A stretch of DNA of 64,000 bases from NCBI GenBank assembly GCA_021234155.1, contig JAJEKV010000073.1, positions 4,190,001 through 4,254,000 of the forward strand, read 5' to 3'. The position numbers and the translations under genes were made by a program. The stretch is from Isoetes taiwanensis (Eukaryota > Streptophyta > Lycopodiopsida > Isoetales > Isoetaceae). Position 1 is the first letter of the stretch, and every line of letters begins with the position of its first letter. Positions 10,850 through 22,199 of the stretch are shown in pieces. Under the pieces are notes generated by a model. The model was not told the origin of the DNA. It saw nothing but the letters and a program-made list of their open reading frames with translations, and did no database searches.

Positions 10850-12450
10850 GTTACGCATGGCATATAGTGCTTTCCAACCCGCAGTGACCCAAGAACCCGA
10901 TAGCCGCATCCCAATGGGTGGTAGTTGAGAACTCAATCCCCAAGTACTTGTAGGTCGGAGCCACCTCTACCTCTTGCCCCCGGTAAGTGAATGTGGGAAG
11001 CCTTGGTCGACGGATGATGCAACTAGCAAAGCACCCTAGTTTTGGCCAAGTTAACTTGCATGCCGGTGAATTGGCAAAAAGTGTCAAGAGCATCCAGGCG
11101 TTGCATGTCCTCCGGAGTATAGGCCATGAGGTTGACATCGTCGGATATATGAGTTGCCGGATTGTGTGATGCATGATATGTGCGCACCTCCTCCATGCTC
11201 GAGCCAAGCTTCCAACCGATCAATGTACAGGCCAAAGAGTGTGGGGAGAGGGGGCAACCCGACGCCTCCAATGCTACCGGTCACCTACCGGGTCTTCTGA
11301 TGTGATACTGCTTTGAGCATGCCTCGTCAGACCTATATCGCATTCCTGCAAGTCCGTGGGGTCCCAGTACCGCAATCGTCCCATAGCTTATTGGCGGGTA
11401 ATGCGTCGAATGCCTTTGCAAAATCCACGAAACAACGGATGTGGTTCTGCGGTCGATTCCTCGCTATCTTCAATCAATGTGCGCAGAGTGAAGATATGAT
11501 CAATGGTGGAATGTCCGGGCGAAAAACCTGCCTGTGTAAGGGCTCGCACCTCCGTTTCCTCCGCCCATATTGTCGTGTATTTGCTCAAGGATGCCCGATA
11601 GCGGTTTTGCAAAGAGAGAGCGACCATAATAGTACGGTAGTTGGCCGGACATTGAGGGTCCCCTTTGTATATGGGCACTACTCTACTAGTGGTCCATTGG
11701 CGTAGGGAAGCCTTCTCGCAATGCTTTTATTGAACAATGTCGTGAGAACAGGCACCCGGTGGAGGCCCACCCATTTCGGAAGCTCTTGCACGCATGCCAT
11801 CTAAATCTGTTTGCCTTCCCATTAGCTAGGCGTGAGGGCCATGATGACATCCCCTCTGCGATAACCTTGAGCCATGCCTATCTGTGGGAGGGACGGTGCC
11901 CGCCCCCGGCGGGTCATACGGTATTGCAAAGAATACCCACCCATTGCCCGGGGTGATGTTCCCCGTGGGGGCAGGGCCTTGCTCAAGACCCTTCTCCGAA
12001 TGTCTGGGGTGCGGTCCAGAGACCAAACATCATTCGCCGATGCTCTGCGAGGTATCCGGCCTTCTTGTTCTTGAGAAAGGAACGGTATTGATTGACGGCC
12101 TGTGGGCGAAGAGATGGGATCGATGACTTGCCCGGTGTCGCGTTTGAGCTCCCCGACACTCATCATCAAACCATCGGTTCTTGGGGGAAGGTGGTGGTGC
12201 ACGAGGTTTGCCGTGGCGGCCTCTCCCCAAAGCATCTTTCTCTGCGGCCGCCGGGCGGTGTGAGTCACCGGTGGCGATTGTTCTTGAAGTGTGGGAGTTG
12301 CGCCAGCCCCGGCCAGATCATGCTCAAGCAGTATTGGGCATAGGTCCCCGCGACGGTCAGAAGTCCAGCGCACTGGGGCACCCGTGTGTTGAGGCAAGAG
12401 GGTGCACCTGAGCTTCCCAATTTGGAGATGCATGAGCAGGGGCGGTGGTG
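10850..12450 (-). pseudogene. LINE A reverse transcriptase, frameshifted
   Basis: Recognisable blocks on the minus strand include QAGFSPGHSTIDHIFTLRTL (near 11570), HPLFRGFCKGI for the usual CCFVDFxKAFD block, ISDDVNLMAYTPEDMQRLDA (near 11130) in place of YADD, FCQFTGMQVNLAKT (near 11060) and PTYKYLGIEFSTTTHWDAA (near 10940). Neighbouring blocks fall in different frames, so single-base indels are numerous, and the first residues of the catalytic YADD box are changed to ISDD. An N-terminal portion at 12.4-11.8 kb aligns by position with the PRTFW..SKAPAP region of copy B. Function would have been target-primed reverse transcription; this copy is dead. Confidence 0.8.
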
Positions 12451-12739
12451 GAGTCTACTTCCTCGTCCCGAAAGTGTACGTCCCGATGGAAAAATGAGTA
12501 ACCCGTGTGCGGACCCGTTCCTCAACCGCCAGATAATCCACCACACCGGAGCCGCCCCTTGGTTCTCCTGTCTACAAGTCTCAAGCAGTGGAAGGCGGCC
12601 ATTGCACCAACCCATTACGGATAACCCGGTCAAAGATACTACCCAAAGAATGCAATCGCCTGCCATAGCGTGAAATATGGTCATCTATCGATATCCTTGA
12701 CCAAGCCCCCTCTGCGGGTTCATTTTATGAAGGCGCCCT

Positions 12740-13140
12740 CTGCCGGGGGCTCAAATTTTGGAACCTTTCGGCTCTGTGCGTGCATTAAAATCGCCAAGCA
12801 ACATAACCACGCCTAACCGCTTTTGTCTTTGCTTGTATGTCATCATATAGATCGACATAAGGCTCCAATCGATCCACATCCGAATGAGTGTTATAAAAGT
12901 TGCTCTCGGCATGTGGAAAGTAGCATGCTTTACTATGAGGAGAGTGTCGCCCACCGTCATCTTTGCGACGCCGCACCCACAAGTAGCGATTGTACTCACC
13001 GCTTTTGTGCAACGAGACCGAAAATTCAAGGTTGCACGCGGTAGCAGTAACCCCGCCATGCCCTCGCTTGCACGTGCACTCATTGAACACCGAAATGCGG
13101 ATAGCTTATCAGGCGCCAGGTTCTCTGATGCTCCCATGTT
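12740..13140 (-). pseudogene. LINE A endonuclease domain, frameshifted
   Basis: The minus strand encodes VMLLGDFNARTEPKGS, the conserved GDFNAR box of AP-type LINE endonucleases, at about 12795-12750. Upstream, in another frame, come ACYFPHAESNFYNTHSDVDR and YLWVRRRKDDGG, matching the strand order before GDFN. One or more frameshifts separate them. Confidence 0.75.
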
Positions 13141-13416
13141 TCCATGAGGAAAATGAGATCCATATCCGGTGCAATAGAGTTGAGACTCTAGCCTTTAAGC
13201 CCCGGAAGCCCGGTTCCAAGACACCATCCGGAGGCACAGTTCCTATTTGCGGCATTCGATGTGGACGCCGATGATCTGCGCCGGCCAGGTGGGGAGTAGC
13301 GGTGTCGCCGAAAGCAAAGCAATGAGCGGGCCCGGCGGGAGCGGGGAGGTGCGGGTAGGGTACCGCGCCCGGCGGCAGCAGCCAGCAGCGAAGTGGCGGC
13401 GACGGCGCGTGCCTCG

Positions 13417-14800
13417 CTACCTCCGGCGGCGCCGGCTGAAAATGCGGCTTGCCGGACAAGGCTGCGGCCCCCTCACGACGGGCGCCCCGACACAGGCCAG
13501 TCTAGCGCGGCGGGACTCTGTTGCATCGGGGTGAATCTGGTCAACATCTGAGCAGTCCTTCCGGTTGTCTACTCGGCGCCAGATGGCCTCCCGTACTCGC
13601 ATTGTCCGCCACCGTGGAAGGTGACAACACGCCTTGGCGCGATCAGGCCCGAGCCCCAAAGCGGCTCGCTCTAGCAATTTGTACCGTGGTCGGGAATGCC
13701 ATATGAGATAGGATCTCATCCTGACGCGCTTTGGTGAGATCTTCTCCTGCCTCCTCTTCGAAAGTCCACGCACCACCACATTATGGCGCCGGCCTACGCT
13801 CCTTTGCTGCCACTTGAGTCGAGGGGCAACATTAGTCAGTCGGGGAGGTGACGCTTTGCTGGAGGAGTGTGGGGCTGCTCCACGCCGAGGGCGGTGTGGT
13901 GTGCGATGGAGGAGGTGGCGCTCCGTCTGCTTGTTTGGCGACTGTATCACCTGGGGCACGTGGGGCTATCGCCCTCGTGTTGCGACCCTCCCTCGCCGGA
14001 GTCTGAGCCTAGCTCCCGCTGGAATCTCCGGGCCGCGCCAACTCATTTTGTGCAGGCCGAGTGTTCATGGACCCCGAGCACGGAGGTCATTGCCTTTGCC
14101 GGGCAATGGTTGCTTTGAGCTCCTGGATCTCCGATCTTGTGTCTCGGCCCCTCTGGTGCCCGCGTCATTGGCTTCGACGATGGGTTCGGACAAGCCAGAT
14201 CACGGGGCATACCCTCACCACCGGGCGGGAAATAGTTGCCATCAGATCCCCGCTCAACACCCCGCTTTGTCACCCCCATAGTCTCCCCTCGATGGCGAGG
14301 AGGGAATCCACGCCGGCTCGCAAGTCGGGTAAGGCCCCGCTTATCCCGTTGCTTCTCAAAGTGGGCCAAAGCGAAGCCCGCCTTCTAACCTGCCGCATCG
14401 CGGGTCTCCATGTCATAACCCGTTGCCTTTCCACAAACCGTCTTTTTGAGCACATGGGATCTTTGAGGATTGTATCTCTCGCTGCCAATCCCGCAATCCG
14501 GGTTACATTATTCTCGATCTGTTCCTCCAGCCATTCATGGCCCTCGTCTGCTGCTGTCGAAGCTTGAGCGACCTTCATCCATCTCCCGAGCCAATCTCGT
14601 AGATTGGGCCTTCCCTCGGACTTCCCTCCTCATGGAAGAGGTTTCTCCCCGTCTTTGTTATCGACCGGGGTTTGTTTGGCGGCCCCTCCCTCCCCCTCGT
14701 TCTCCTGTGGGCCGGGCCGGGCCGGGCCGGGCCGGGTTGGGGAATGTCTTCCTCCAAATGGGGGTCTGGGCAAGGGGCTACAAAAGCGGCCATGAAGTTG
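13417..14800 (-). pseudogene. LINE A ORF1-like region
   Basis: A 180-codon frame (13959-13417) contains RRHNVVVRGLSK, resembling the start of an RRM-type ORF1 core, then basic Arg-rich sequence. A further frame at 14578-14270 contains EGHEWLEEQIENNVTRIAG, helix-prone and plausibly coiled-coil. The likely start is near 14795 (MAAFVAPCPDPHLEEDIPQP). Gag-like RNA-binding ORF1 is expected 5' of EN-RT, so position supports the call. There is no zinc knuckle that I can see. Confidence 0.5.
14708..14737. repeat. (GGGCC)n short tandem repeat
   Basis: Five units of GGGCC lie inside the presumed ORF1 N-terminus of the LINE, where they encode a Pro-Ala-Arg-Gly run on the minus strand. Confidence 0.8.
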
Positions 14801-15028
14801 TATGGTAAGCATAGATTCAAAAGAATCTGGAATGGCTTCAAATAAAGAAAAAATAAAAGAATCTATGGGGCAAAAGACTTTGTGCTGCAAGACAATTAGA
14901 ATAAGTAAAATTGTCATACATATGTGATTCTTCATGCATCCAGTTTCAATACAAGTACTGCATGAAAAACATATAGAAAATCTAGCAGTTTAGCTACGGA
15001 TCTAAAGAAAATAAAGAATACGGTTTAC

Positions 15029-15129
15029 CTTATCAGAATAAGTGGCATTTGTGAGCTTCACGACCTCTGCCTGAACAATAGCAGCAGAAGCCCAAATATG
15101 GCGATATGCAGCCTGGTATCCATCACTGC
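15029..15129 (-). pseudogene. Isolated host-gene exon, unidentified
   Basis: A 101-bp minus-strand exon has ideal borders: CCAACAG/GCAGTG at 15129 and GATAAG/GTAAACC at 15029. It encodes SDGYQAAYRHIWASAAIVQ then AEVVKLTNATYSDK with no stop. A UTR-like, GC-richer segment with a donor-like CTTCAG/GTATAA lies at 15.45-15.6 kb. The next downstream exon may begin after TTGCAG at about 14890, just before the LINE. I do not recognise the protein. The gene is probably disrupted by LINE A. Confidence 0.4.
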
Positions 15130-15619
15130 CTGTTGGACGGTGGACAATAAAAGGAAGAAATTAGAATATTTGCCTTTACCATCTTTGTTTTCTTGCAGTT
15201 TCGATCCATAAACCTGCACTTACGATATTTAAGTAGAACTTCTGAAACCTCTTACAGTCCAAAAACAGGAAAATAGTTGCCCAGGGTTAGCAAAGTAGAA
15301 GTTTGCGCACTGCTGGGGCGGCTAATCACACCGAAAATATCCTGCTTTGAATCCTCTCATCCTGCCGCAAATCCCCTGCTTTAAGTCACACCGGATATAC
15401 CAAGCTTTGAATCAAAACCCCAAAATCTTCAAGAAACTGATTATACCTGAAGCTCTGAAATTGATCGCCTGATATTTATGGCGCTGGAATCACTGGAATC
15501 TATGGCGGTGGAATCGCTGAAATTGATCGCAGTAGAGAGAAGTCGCCAGCTATGGCTATGGTCGCCGAAATGGAGGGAAGAGGATTAGGGCAACAGGTCG
15601 ACGTGGAGGAAATCAACGT

Positions 15620-17925
15620 TGTCCCAAATCCTCCCGCCCATATTGGGCGGGATATTTGTTTGAATGAATTTTTTTATTTTGTGTTGCATAGAGGAATATT
15701 GGTCTGCAACTACTTATAAGTTTTTTTTTTTCAGATATGGTCCTTGACAAACACTAACACTTGGATTTTGTGTTGAACGTCATTTGCAAATTACAACATT
15801 CACCCCTGAAAAGTTTGGAAAGTGCGGCCTCATATTCTGAAAGATGGACATACGCTAGAGTTGATGTGGGACCGAGGAAAGATATTTGATCAAGAGGTAC
15901 ATATGGCTTTGTTTAAGCCAAATCGCATCAAAATAATCTTTATACTTGGTATTCTTAGTGGATATTGGCATTGGCGAAGTTAGAAATGTTGAATTTACAA
16001 AAATTATGACTTTTGAAATTATGAACTTCCTTTTTTAAAGCGCTCAGATAGCACCCTCTTTTGGATGCGTTATGCTAGTTCTTGGGATGTGCCGTTGCCA
16101 TGATTCAATCAGTGAATTTAACTGCTTATGGAATATCCTGTGCTCAGTGATAGGTAAGTTTAGATCTCAATTGTTGGATAAGTCCTATAAGATTACATCT
16201 CAACCGTTGGATCGAGTTGTGTTACCAGTCAACCGCACATTTCTTTGTGCAGGAAAACAAAATCACAATAGAAATCGAAAAGGAACTAGGACGTTATACA
16301 TTTGGATCCAAGAAGTAGGAAAAAAATGGTATGTATTAGAAAATTTTAAGAACAGAGAAGTCTGTATGGAGTAGATGTGCTCTGGCATCAATATAGCAAT
16401 ATAAACGGCATCAAAAGCTGGCATCCAACATCTGGCCTGGCACCTGCATCCTTCATCAAATTTGAAGGCAAATGCTTGGGTCACTTTATTAAGGCAGATA
16501 ACGGCGTGTTCTGAGGGTATTATATGAAAAAAAAAACGATTTAGGGCCATTTTCAGCATGGCCAAAATGGCAAGGGACTCTGTGTGCATTTTTTCTCCGC
16601 CCCAATTTAATTGCGTGCTAATATGACATGTATAAACATTGGGAAGGTTAACTTCTCTTTGTCAATTTTGTGCTTCTTCCTCTGTGTCATTGCACTTCAG
16701 ATTGCTCCCAACTGGAAAGACCGCAAGTGATGTAAGGCAAAATTTTCCTAGTGGATTTAGATCCCAAATTCCCCATGATTTCCCTGCTATGCTTGTAATG
16801 GGCCCAAAATTCGGGTCTTCAAATCGTGTTTCTCACAAGAGGATGGCATCTATTCTATTCTTTATAGGAAAGATTCTTCCTAGGAAATGAAACTCTAACA
16901 TCCACATTCATTCCAATGCTTTATTTCTGGGTTTGACCTAAGCAGCCTTCTCCCTCCCCCCAGTTTTTCATGGACGAGTTCTAGGTTGATATCATCTGAA
17001 GATTGATCGATAGACACATCAATTGGAATGCCTCGGAGATTGCTTCCATGGAGGCCTTTATTTCGAGACATATCAAAAATTCACGAAGTTGATTCCCCTC
17101 TCGATTGAATGGGTAGCAATTGTAATAACTCCATTAGGGGACTAGGTGTTGGCTTATATATAGAGCTTATAAATTTGGGAACCAACTTTTCTATAGCATT
17201 AAACACTTTGACATATAGAACAACTTCAAGGCCCTGAAGACGACAAGCAGCTCAAATCACTCAAAAAATACAGTCTCACTATAGTTTCGCATACAGTTCA
17301 CCCCCCAAAACTTGCCAAAACCATGCGTGAAATATTGTCTCCAAATACTAAATGAAATAATTAGAAATTTAAGAGCATGGGCTTCATCTGCCATAGGCCA
17401 TGCCGGAACCCCTGCCTGCCTGCCCCGCTGGGATCCCTTCCCGCCCCTGCTCAAAAAAGAAAGGAGCATGTATTCTATCCCTCTAGAGAGGTCGACAAAG
17501 GTGGTTTGACATATGACTATGGAATTGCTTCTCAATTTGAACAAAAAAGTCAAGCCAGTCAACCCGATTCGATAACCTATTACCGATGACCTTAATTATG
17601 TTGGGTAAATTACTGATATTATTGATGTTGACTTCCGTCCATTTCATGTAACCATCTTGAGGGCAAAGTTGTTTATAGGGACAGTCAAACCATGATATCA
17701 CATCCTTTGGGTTTCTATCATATTGATTCAATATAGGTTCTTGGAGAGATGAATGAACCATTTGTTTACCCTAAACAAGTTGAACAGATCTTCTTTTTTG
17801 AAAACCCTGTTAACCTAACATGGTGGATTGTAGTCCATGTTGTACCCAGGCGCAGATATCTGATTGATACTACTATGTTAGAACTTAGCAATGATGATCA
17901 AGGAGATGATTGATGATATCTTGAC
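15620..17925. other. Intergenic DNA, no gene supported
   Basis: Short frames on both strands lack family resemblance and splice support. Composition is AT-rich and ordinary. Confidence 0.45.
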
Positions 17926-17929
17926 TTCT

Positions 17930-18103
17930 TGAATAATTTTTTGTCAGCTTGTCACTTTATAAGTCAGTTTATTGGCACTTTTTTGTCATCCTATTGTCAC
18001 TTCAAAGTCTGTTTATTATCATTTTATTGTCGTCGTATTGACACTTTGGTGCCAACTTATTGTCACTTTATATTCACGTTTTCGTCACCTTATTCTCTAC
18101 CTT
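17930..18103. repeat. Second TTGTCA-motif array
   Basis: About nine copies of (T)TTGTCA(C/T) or close variants occur in 170 bp, directly abutting the MITE. The motif is the same as at 8.85-9.44 kb. Confidence 0.55.
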
Positions 18104-18469
18104 ATTGGGTCCAACACATTTAAATTAAAACCCCCCTTAAACCCCCTTTGGTTTGGGTGTATATTCACACGGGGGGTGACTCGGGGCAACGCGAGCTGTT
18201 GGATAGGCATATTCACCCCTTATTCCTTAATCTACACCGTATGTAAAGTTCCTCGTTTGTGGGGTATGCAAGTACAAATTTTGCTATACTCTATAACAAG
18301 ATTCGCAAAATACTATAAGATTTCAAGCGGAATACTATATGGTGTTGATTTCGTACGTGCAAAATACAATTATGAGGGCTCTCGCTGCCCTACGTCACCC
18401 CCATGTGAATATGCACCCAAACCAAAGGGGGTTTAAGGGGGATTTTAATTTAAATATGTTGGACCCAAT
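18104..18469. mobile_element. MITE with ~74-bp terminal inverted repeats
   Basis: The left end starts ATTGGGTCCAACACATTTAA and the right end is its complement, ...TTAAATATGTTGGACCCAAT. The arms stay complementary for about 74 bp, through the CCCCCTTAAACCCCCTTTGG block and the GTGTATATTCACA block, with only a few mismatches. The centre is about 215 bp and non-coding. The element is 363-366 bp, a size typical of miniature inverted-repeat elements. I could not define a clear target duplication because the flanks continue the palindrome (ATT/AAT). The superfamily is therefore unassigned. Confidence 0.85.
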
Positions 18470-18477
18470 GGTTGTGT

Positions 18478-18545
18478 TAATTAATGTCAATGGTAGTTAT
18501 GTGTTGGTTGTTAATGTCAATGGTTGTTATGTGTTGGGGGATTTA
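18478..18545 (+). repeat. Short tandem repeat, GTTAATGTCAATGGTTGTTA unit
   Basis: Two to three imperfect units of about 30 bp (TTAATGTCAATGG..GTTATGTGTTGG) follow the MITE directly. They again contain TGTCAA. Confidence 0.6.
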
Positions 18546-19709
18546 ATTTTTATATGTTGGATGTTAATGGTTTGTGTTGCGAAAAGTTTTTTGGCCTTTC
18601 GGGCCTTAGGGACGCCCCCGCGTGTGACAAAAATTTTACAACTCAAACCAGAAAAAAACTAGAATTCATTTGAGGCTTTCATCACCTGTAGAGATAAGTA
18701 AAAGTTACCATAAAGATAGAGCAGATTGATCCCATTATTCTGAAAGTCATAAAGTTTGCAACACCCATACACAAACATTTTTCAACTGGAATTTAACAGC
18801 AACCTTTGGCCTCCATGGATTCTTGTGGTGAGAAACCAAAATGGGAAACTTTTCTGCTTGTTAGCACAAGGATCTAGAAGCCTTGGAATTTGCTTAATAA
18901 CTGCCTCAAAATCTAACAATGCATGGTAATTTTTTACAAGCTTCATTCGGAATGAGCCATAAAACAATATCCAATAGCGCAATCCTGTATTAATCAGCTG
19001 GTAGGATGTAAAAGCCTACCAAACCCGGCAGGAAAATTGCTGTTTTAGCGTAGATAACTTAACCAAACATATCCATATCATACACTATCAAAAAGATCTC
19101 GGAGAGAGCTTTCCAAGCAATAAAAATCATCTCAAACAGAGCTCTGGATCAAAAGTTATGATAAGAAATGTGTTGCCGGCGTATTCCAAGAGCATCATTG
19201 TTGTATAATAATTATACATGTTTAGATATATGTTATATAAGATAGGCAAGGTGGTCTTTAGTAAAAGCAACCGACTAAGGTAATTTTTCTATAGCTAACA
19301 CAATATGCTGGGAGGGGGGGATTCATGAATCATACCTCTACTTTGCATGTCATTACACTGACCTACCCATGCAAAGAAATAAATGAGAGAACAAAAATAA
19401 ACTATATATCAAATCAACCTTGGGGGATATACAAGAAATTGCCCTTTCTTAACACTAGAGTTGTCAGGCGATGGACCAAAAATGGTGTATTTGCACTGTT
19501 CACTTTAAAATTCATATAAAATCAATGGATCAAAATTCAATAAAACCCTTCCTAGAAGTTCATATGTGGCAGTCATATTCCATGTGAAAAATATCTAAAA
19601 ATCTATCTACCTCCATTCTTAGAAGTTATGCTTGGGTGAATCCAAGGGGGTCATGCCAGGACTGCCTTATATTTACATAAGGTAAAATTGTCTTAATGAA
19701 ATGATTTTT

Positions 19710-20030
19710 AGCACGCCAGCCTAACCAAGGCTACAGCCTTCCTTGCAATTCTAGGCTATCCACGTAGCACCTCCACCTCACCAAAATCTGAGATGGCATG
19801 TCCTGCACCTTTAGATCCTCTCTTTTACAAATCAATGGCCAAGGAAATTAGAAAATTAGCTAAAAATGCCACGGAGATGGAGAGGGTCGCGAAATAACAC
19901 CCTTCTTCCATCGAGCAATTCCAAAAAGTCCTCTCTTTTAGCTCAAGGCAAATTCGGCAGTCTCCATCAAAGCCGATCCGTTTTTAGCTCTTAAGGCAAA
20001 TTCGGCAGTCTCCATCAAAGCAGATCCGTT
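19710..20030 (+). repeat. Dispersed duplicated segment plus 47-bp tandem duplication
   Basis: Bases 19710-19905 (AGCACGCCAGCCTAACCAAG onward, to the CGAAATAAC block) recur in diverged form at 23041-23220. Next to it, a CTCAAGGCAAATTCGGCAGT unit is duplicated in tandem at 19936-19980 and 19983-20029. The segment looks like a 5' flank or UTR of a small gene family, but no ORF follows either copy. Confidence 0.5.
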
Positions 20031-20828
20031 TCTCGCAGGTACTTTTTGTGCTCGTCTTTGAGAGAACGAATAGTCTCGAATGCTTTCCACTACTCTCTGT
20101 TTGCATCTGAACTTATGTTGTTTCCATCATTTCCGCGCTATTGCAGGTTTGTGGACGAACCAGACCATCTTAAACATCCATCTTCTTTGTGGAATTTTTG
20201 CTACGGCTGGCAAAGTCGAGATCTTCATAGGTATCCATCTTACTGCTATTTTATGATCTTTCAAGCTATTTGATTCCTCTATTTCTTCCTTTTCTTACAG
20301 AACTAGGGTTTGATATGCTATTTCATATGCGGTTTGATATTTTATGATCTTCGTATATGGGTTGAATATTTGTTCGTATCTAGATGTTCTCAGCCTGCAG
20401 CATAAGTCAGACTGTTTAGACAATGAACATTAGAACAATGTAAAAGGAATCTACTTTCAAAATATATGATTCTTTATGCTCTGTTCATGCTTTGTTATGT
20501 AAGTAGCTGTTGAGTGAAACCAAGTGAAAGGGAACAGCCGTTGCAGTAGCAATGCTTGCATCTACATGCTTGCATCTCTTTGAAGTATTTAGAGGCCTCC
20601 TCTAACTTCTTGACATCTATTGCAGAATTTCTCTGATCCATGGATCTGAGCCTATCTAGAAATGCAGTGTGCAGAATCTCTGTTCAAATCCATACTTAGA
20701 ATACCATGCATTTTCTGTTCAGAGCAATATATCTGAGCCAAAGGTTGGTCTTAAAAGATTTGACAACCTATCGCATCGAAACACAAAATACAGCCATATC
20801 CGGATATATGCATGAACTTCTTGCCCTT

Positions 20829-21074
20829 TCAGTGTTTGATTGAATGCAGCATGAATGTCCAGACGTTGACAAGGTCACACTTTCATGCATGTTGAAAACA
20901 TGCTGTAACTTAGAAGACATGACGCTGGGCAGGCTCATTCACGAACAGATCTTAGAGCATGGTTTGCAGTCAGACATTATTATTGGGTGTACTTTGGTGG
21001 ATATATATGCAAAGTGTGGTATCTTAGGAGAATCATACAAAGCCTTTGACAAAATCCTACAGCGAGATGCTTAA
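20829..21074 (+). pseudogene. PPR repeat protein fragment
   Basis: About 80 codons match a plant PLS-type pentatricopeptide repeat protein. Key text is TLSCMLKTCCNLEDMTLGR, IHEQILEHGLQSDIIIGCTL and VDIYAKCGILGESYKAFDKI. PPR proteins bind organellar RNA with a two-residue code per repeat. Here only about two repeats remain. A TGA lies just before the first ATG and a TAA after QRDA, and nothing PPR-like precedes or follows, so it is a relic. The GRLIHxQIL..GLxSDIxIG wording is the kind seen in early-diverging land plants. Confidence 0.75.
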
Positions 21075-21842
21075 CATGGCTTTGTCAGTTTATCAAAATC
21101 CTGACTTTATCAAATGCTGAAGTAAAAGTTACATTACCACATTTGACATGGAAGCACTTAGGATTGTCATGGATCCATCTAGCCAAACAGGTAGCTAGCT
21201 TACCATGCCAGACATTAAGAAATGTTATCTTGTTAAGTTCTAATCCTTGTCATTGTATTTTGTTGAACAATACAAAAGTTTTATCTTCATTTTTTGCTGG
21301 CTATATCCAAAAGTCATTCTATTCAGGAATCACATAGCTGCATGTCTTAAATGATACCACAATGGGTACTTCTTATGTCAGACTTGTTTTAACTTTAAGA
21401 TGAAGGTTCTCAGATCCTATTCATCCATGCCATTAACACTTGGCAGGCATTTTCATGGCTCCACATTTGGAGTACATGCTGATAAAAATAATTTCCAGAT
21501 ATATAAGATGATCATGAACCTGCATTCCTTCTGCAAGAACCTTCACTCTGATGCAACCATAGAAAAGTACAGGATATCAACACTATTATTTGTGGAGCAT
21601 AATTTGAAACCATTGCAGTCCATGGAGCAACATCTCTGCAAGATGTTTTGCTAAGCTGGTGACTTTTTCTGATGCTTTATCAATTACCTTATGATCTGTT
21701 GTTGTTGCCGCTGCTGCCATTAATACTATTTTCGAGGGGCACAAGTACAAACATCGTTATAATTGCTTTTTGTTTATTTAATTTTCACATTGATTATGTT
21801 ATGTTGCAATTGCACTTGTAATCTGTATCATCTTTTATGTAG

Positions 21843-22199
21843 TTTCAAGGCATCTATTGGGAGAGTTGGAGAAAGAGACGGTACCTTGAGTTGGCACCAA
21901 AGGCTGCAAATATTTCAAAATGTGGAATAACAAATTGTCGGTTTTCGCTTCCCTCATCGAGTCTGTTGCACCACAAGGTATGGTTAGCAGAAGTTGCCAT
22001 ATAAGGAAAATTAGTCACATGGTTACATGTTGACATGCAAAAACATATAGGCTACATGCCTCAGGATCTTTACAATCTGAATTCTGCTTATGGTACAAAA
22101 AAGGAGCTAAAGAGCTGTGTAACAAAGATGCACAAACATGATCTCCTGCCAACAAAGGCAGTGGCAGGAGTAATCAATTACTCTATGAAAGACTGGTGA
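21843..22199 (+). pseudogene. Alpha-amylase (AMY3-like) fragment, two exons
   Basis: Exon 1 (21843-21977, after ATGTAG) reads QGIYWESWRKRRYLELAPKA, then ANISKCGITNCRFSLPS, and, after a one-base shift, ESVAPQ. Exon 2 (22051-22199, after CATATAG) reads YMPQDLYNLNSAYGTKKELK, then SCVTKMHKHDLL and GVINYSMKDW. The split codon across the 73-bp intron restores the QGYMP of glycoside hydrolase 13 alpha-amylases (QGFNWES.., PPPTxSVxPxGYMPxxLYNLNSxYG, ELKxLV..H..G, VINH). That is the N-terminal third of the (beta/alpha)8 barrel. The catalytic Asp/Glu/Asp lie later and are absent; the VINHR His is replaced by Tyr. A frameshift in exon 1 and loss of the rest make it a pseudogene. A donor-like TG/GTGAGTT ends it at 22195. 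Confidence 0.8.

Larger units (their letters stand above)
9768..14810 (-). mobile_element. LINE (non-LTR retrotransposon), copy A, near full length, decayed
   Basis: All recognisable pieces read on the minus strand in order: ORF1-like region (14.8-13.4 kb), apurinic-type endonuclease (13.1-12.7 kb), reverse transcriptase (12.4-10.85 kb), cysteine/histidine C-terminal segment (10.6-10.1 kb), then a 3' untranslated region ending in a GAATA/TATTC pentamer tail. Many frameshifts break every ORF. The segment is GC-rich compared with flanking DNA. Copy B at 25.46-27.78 kb ends in the same 3' sequence and tail, which fixes the 3' boundary. The 5' boundary near 14.8 kb is estimated from the change in composition and from host-exon-like sequence at 14.84-14.93 kb. 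The clade is uncertain; it is not plainly L1 or RTE. Confidence 0.8.

Noticed and set aside
12030-12684. Many overlapping GC-rich frames on both strands at 10-14.8 kb
   Set aside because: GC-rich LINE DNA has few stops; only minus-strand frames with EN, RT or ORF1 motifs were kept.
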